From Armatimonadota bacterium (GTDB lineage Bacteria; Armatimonadota; Armatimonadia; Armatimonadales; Armatimonadaceae), in contig JACMIS010000049.1 of the NCBI GenBank assembly GCA_014381035.1, positions 1-6,139 of the forward strand: a stretch of DNA of 6,139 nt. Reading direction: 5' to 3'. Below are positions 5,529-6,139 of the stretch, piece after piece (position 1 is the stretch's first letter; every line of letters begins with the position of its first letter). The position numbers and the translations under genes were made by a program. Under the pieces are notes generated by a model that saw nothing but the letters and a program-made list of their open reading frames with translations, made no database searches and was not told where the DNA came from.

Positions 5529-6139
5529 GTACCGTTCTGGTTCAAGCGAAGGGGCTGACCAAAACATTCGGGACCGTTACGGTTCTGGAGGATGCCTCGG
5601 TATCGCTCTACGCAGGCGAGATCCACGCGTTCCTTGGCGAGAACGGCGCGGGTAAGTCAACCCTGGCAAAACTGATTGCCGGGGTCCATACACCGACATG
5701 CGGAACTATCACGGTGAACGGGAAGCCGGTCGCGATACCGAACCCGCGTGCGGCGAGCGCACTCGGTATCGCGCTGATCCCGCAGGAACCGCTGACGTTT
5801 CCCGATCTTTCGGCGGCGGAGAACATCTTTGTCGGTCGGCAACCGACGCGCGGCGGGCGTATCGACTGGGCACGGATGTTCGCGGACGCCAAACGGCTGC
5901 TCGATACACTCGGGGTGTCCATCGATCCGCAGGCACCGGCACGCGGCTTGTCGGTCGCCGATCGCCAGATGCTCGAACTGGCGGCGGCTCTTTCGCAGGA
6001 CGCACAGGTTCTTATCCTGGACGAAACTACTGCCTCCCTGACACCCGGCGAGGTCAAGCAACTGACCGTGATTCTGCGCCGTCTTCAATCCGAGGGCAAA
6101 GCGATGGCATTTATCGGGCACCGAATAGAGGAGATCTTC
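5525..6139 (+). CDS. sugar ABC transporter ATP-binding protein, CUT2 RbsA/LsrA/RhaT type, partial (3' end beyond window)
   Basis: The first 205 residues of what should be a protein of about 500 with two ATPase domains, the usual form in CUT2 sugar importers. It has the Walker A GENGAGKST (38-46), Q-loop IPQEPLTFPDLSAAENIFVG (85-104), signature region LSVADRQMLELAAAL (142-156), Walker B VLILDE (162-167) and the H-switch GHRIEE (198-203). The segment PQEPLTFPDLS and the degenerate signature LSVADRQ are typical of the LsrA/RhaT branch rather than standard LSGGQ ATPases. Its position directly behind a rhamnosidase makes rhamnose the likely substrate, an inference from context. It energises uptake on the cytoplasmic face of the inner membrane. 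The start is a GTG overlapping the previous stop codon; no in-frame ATG exists nearby. Residue 168 is Thr where the family usually has Pro (LDEPTASL). The second ATPase domain is outside the window. Confidence 0.92.
   Translation, partial: MSTVLVQAKGLTKTFGTVTVLEDASVSLYAGEIHAFLGENGAGKSTLAKLIAGVHTPTCGTITVNGKPVAIPNPRAASALGIALIPQEPLTFPDLSAAENIFVGRQPTRGGRIDWARMFADAKRLLDTLGVSIDPQAPARGLSVADRQMLELAAALSQDAQVLILDETTASLTPGEVKQLTVILRRLQSEGKAMAFIGHRIEEIF

Noticed and set aside
4977..5567. 196-codon antisense open frame spanning the rhamnosidase end and transporter start
   Set aside because: It crosses the coupled junction of two recognised genes and shows no domain.
5529..6139. Several 98-154 codon minus-strand frames under the transporter gene
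   Set aside because: The plus strand carries Walker A, Q-loop, signature, Walker B and H-switch motifs in one continuous frame, so these are shadows.
1..6139. CRISPR array, tRNA, rRNA, transposase or phage genes
   Set aside because: No regularly spaced repeats, tRNA-like folds, terminal inverted repeats or integrase/transposase motifs were seen on either strand.

Overview
The window reads as part of a chromosome from a diderm, fairly GC-rich, free-living bacterium. It has two genes on the minus strand, then a divergent intergenic region, then a plus-strand operon that runs off the right edge. A secreted multidomain GH78 rhamnosidase, a ChaN-like exported protein with a Tat-type leader and a cyanobacterial/planctomycete-style PAS-GAF sensor would fit a plant-polysaccharide degrader such as Armatimonadota, Acidobacteriota or Planctomycetota. 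This placement is inference from gene style only; the window contains no phylogenetic marker.

Layout. Positions 17-1015 (minus) encode a PAS-GAF sensory protein with no visible output domain and an odd Arg/Trp-rich C-terminus. A Gly/Ser/Cys-rich frame lies beside that tail. Positions 1016-1135 hold a ribosome binding site, a possible -10 element and an inverted repeat. Positions 1136-2038 (minus) encode a ChaN/DUF399 haem-binding-like protein. Its predicted promoter (TTCACA-17 bp-TAAAAT) places the transcription start on the A of the ATG, so the mRNA is probably leaderless. Positions 2039-2318 are an AT-richer divergent intergenic region. Positions 2319-5528 (plus) encode a secreted GH78 alpha-L-rhamnosidase of 1069 residues. 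Positions 5525-6139 (plus, cut by the window edge) encode the first ATPase domain of a sugar ABC transporter ATP-binding protein of the RbsA/LsrA/RhaT type. It starts at a GTG that overlaps the rhamnosidase stop codon.

How the genes work together. The two plus-strand genes make a coherent rhamnose-scavenging unit: the exported enzyme releases L-rhamnose from plant or bacterial glycans, and the CUT2-type ABC importer would carry the sugar across the inner membrane. The 4-base stop/start overlap implies translational coupling. The permeases, binding protein and catabolic genes are expected to the right of the window. The two minus-strand genes have no evident functional tie to rhamnose use.

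Nothing here is a clearly undescribed system. The best leads are the frame anomaly at the sensor C-terminus, the predicted leaderless ChaN gene, the tandem related beta-sandwich modules in the rhamnosidase, and the tight rhamnosidase-transporter fusion of reading frames.
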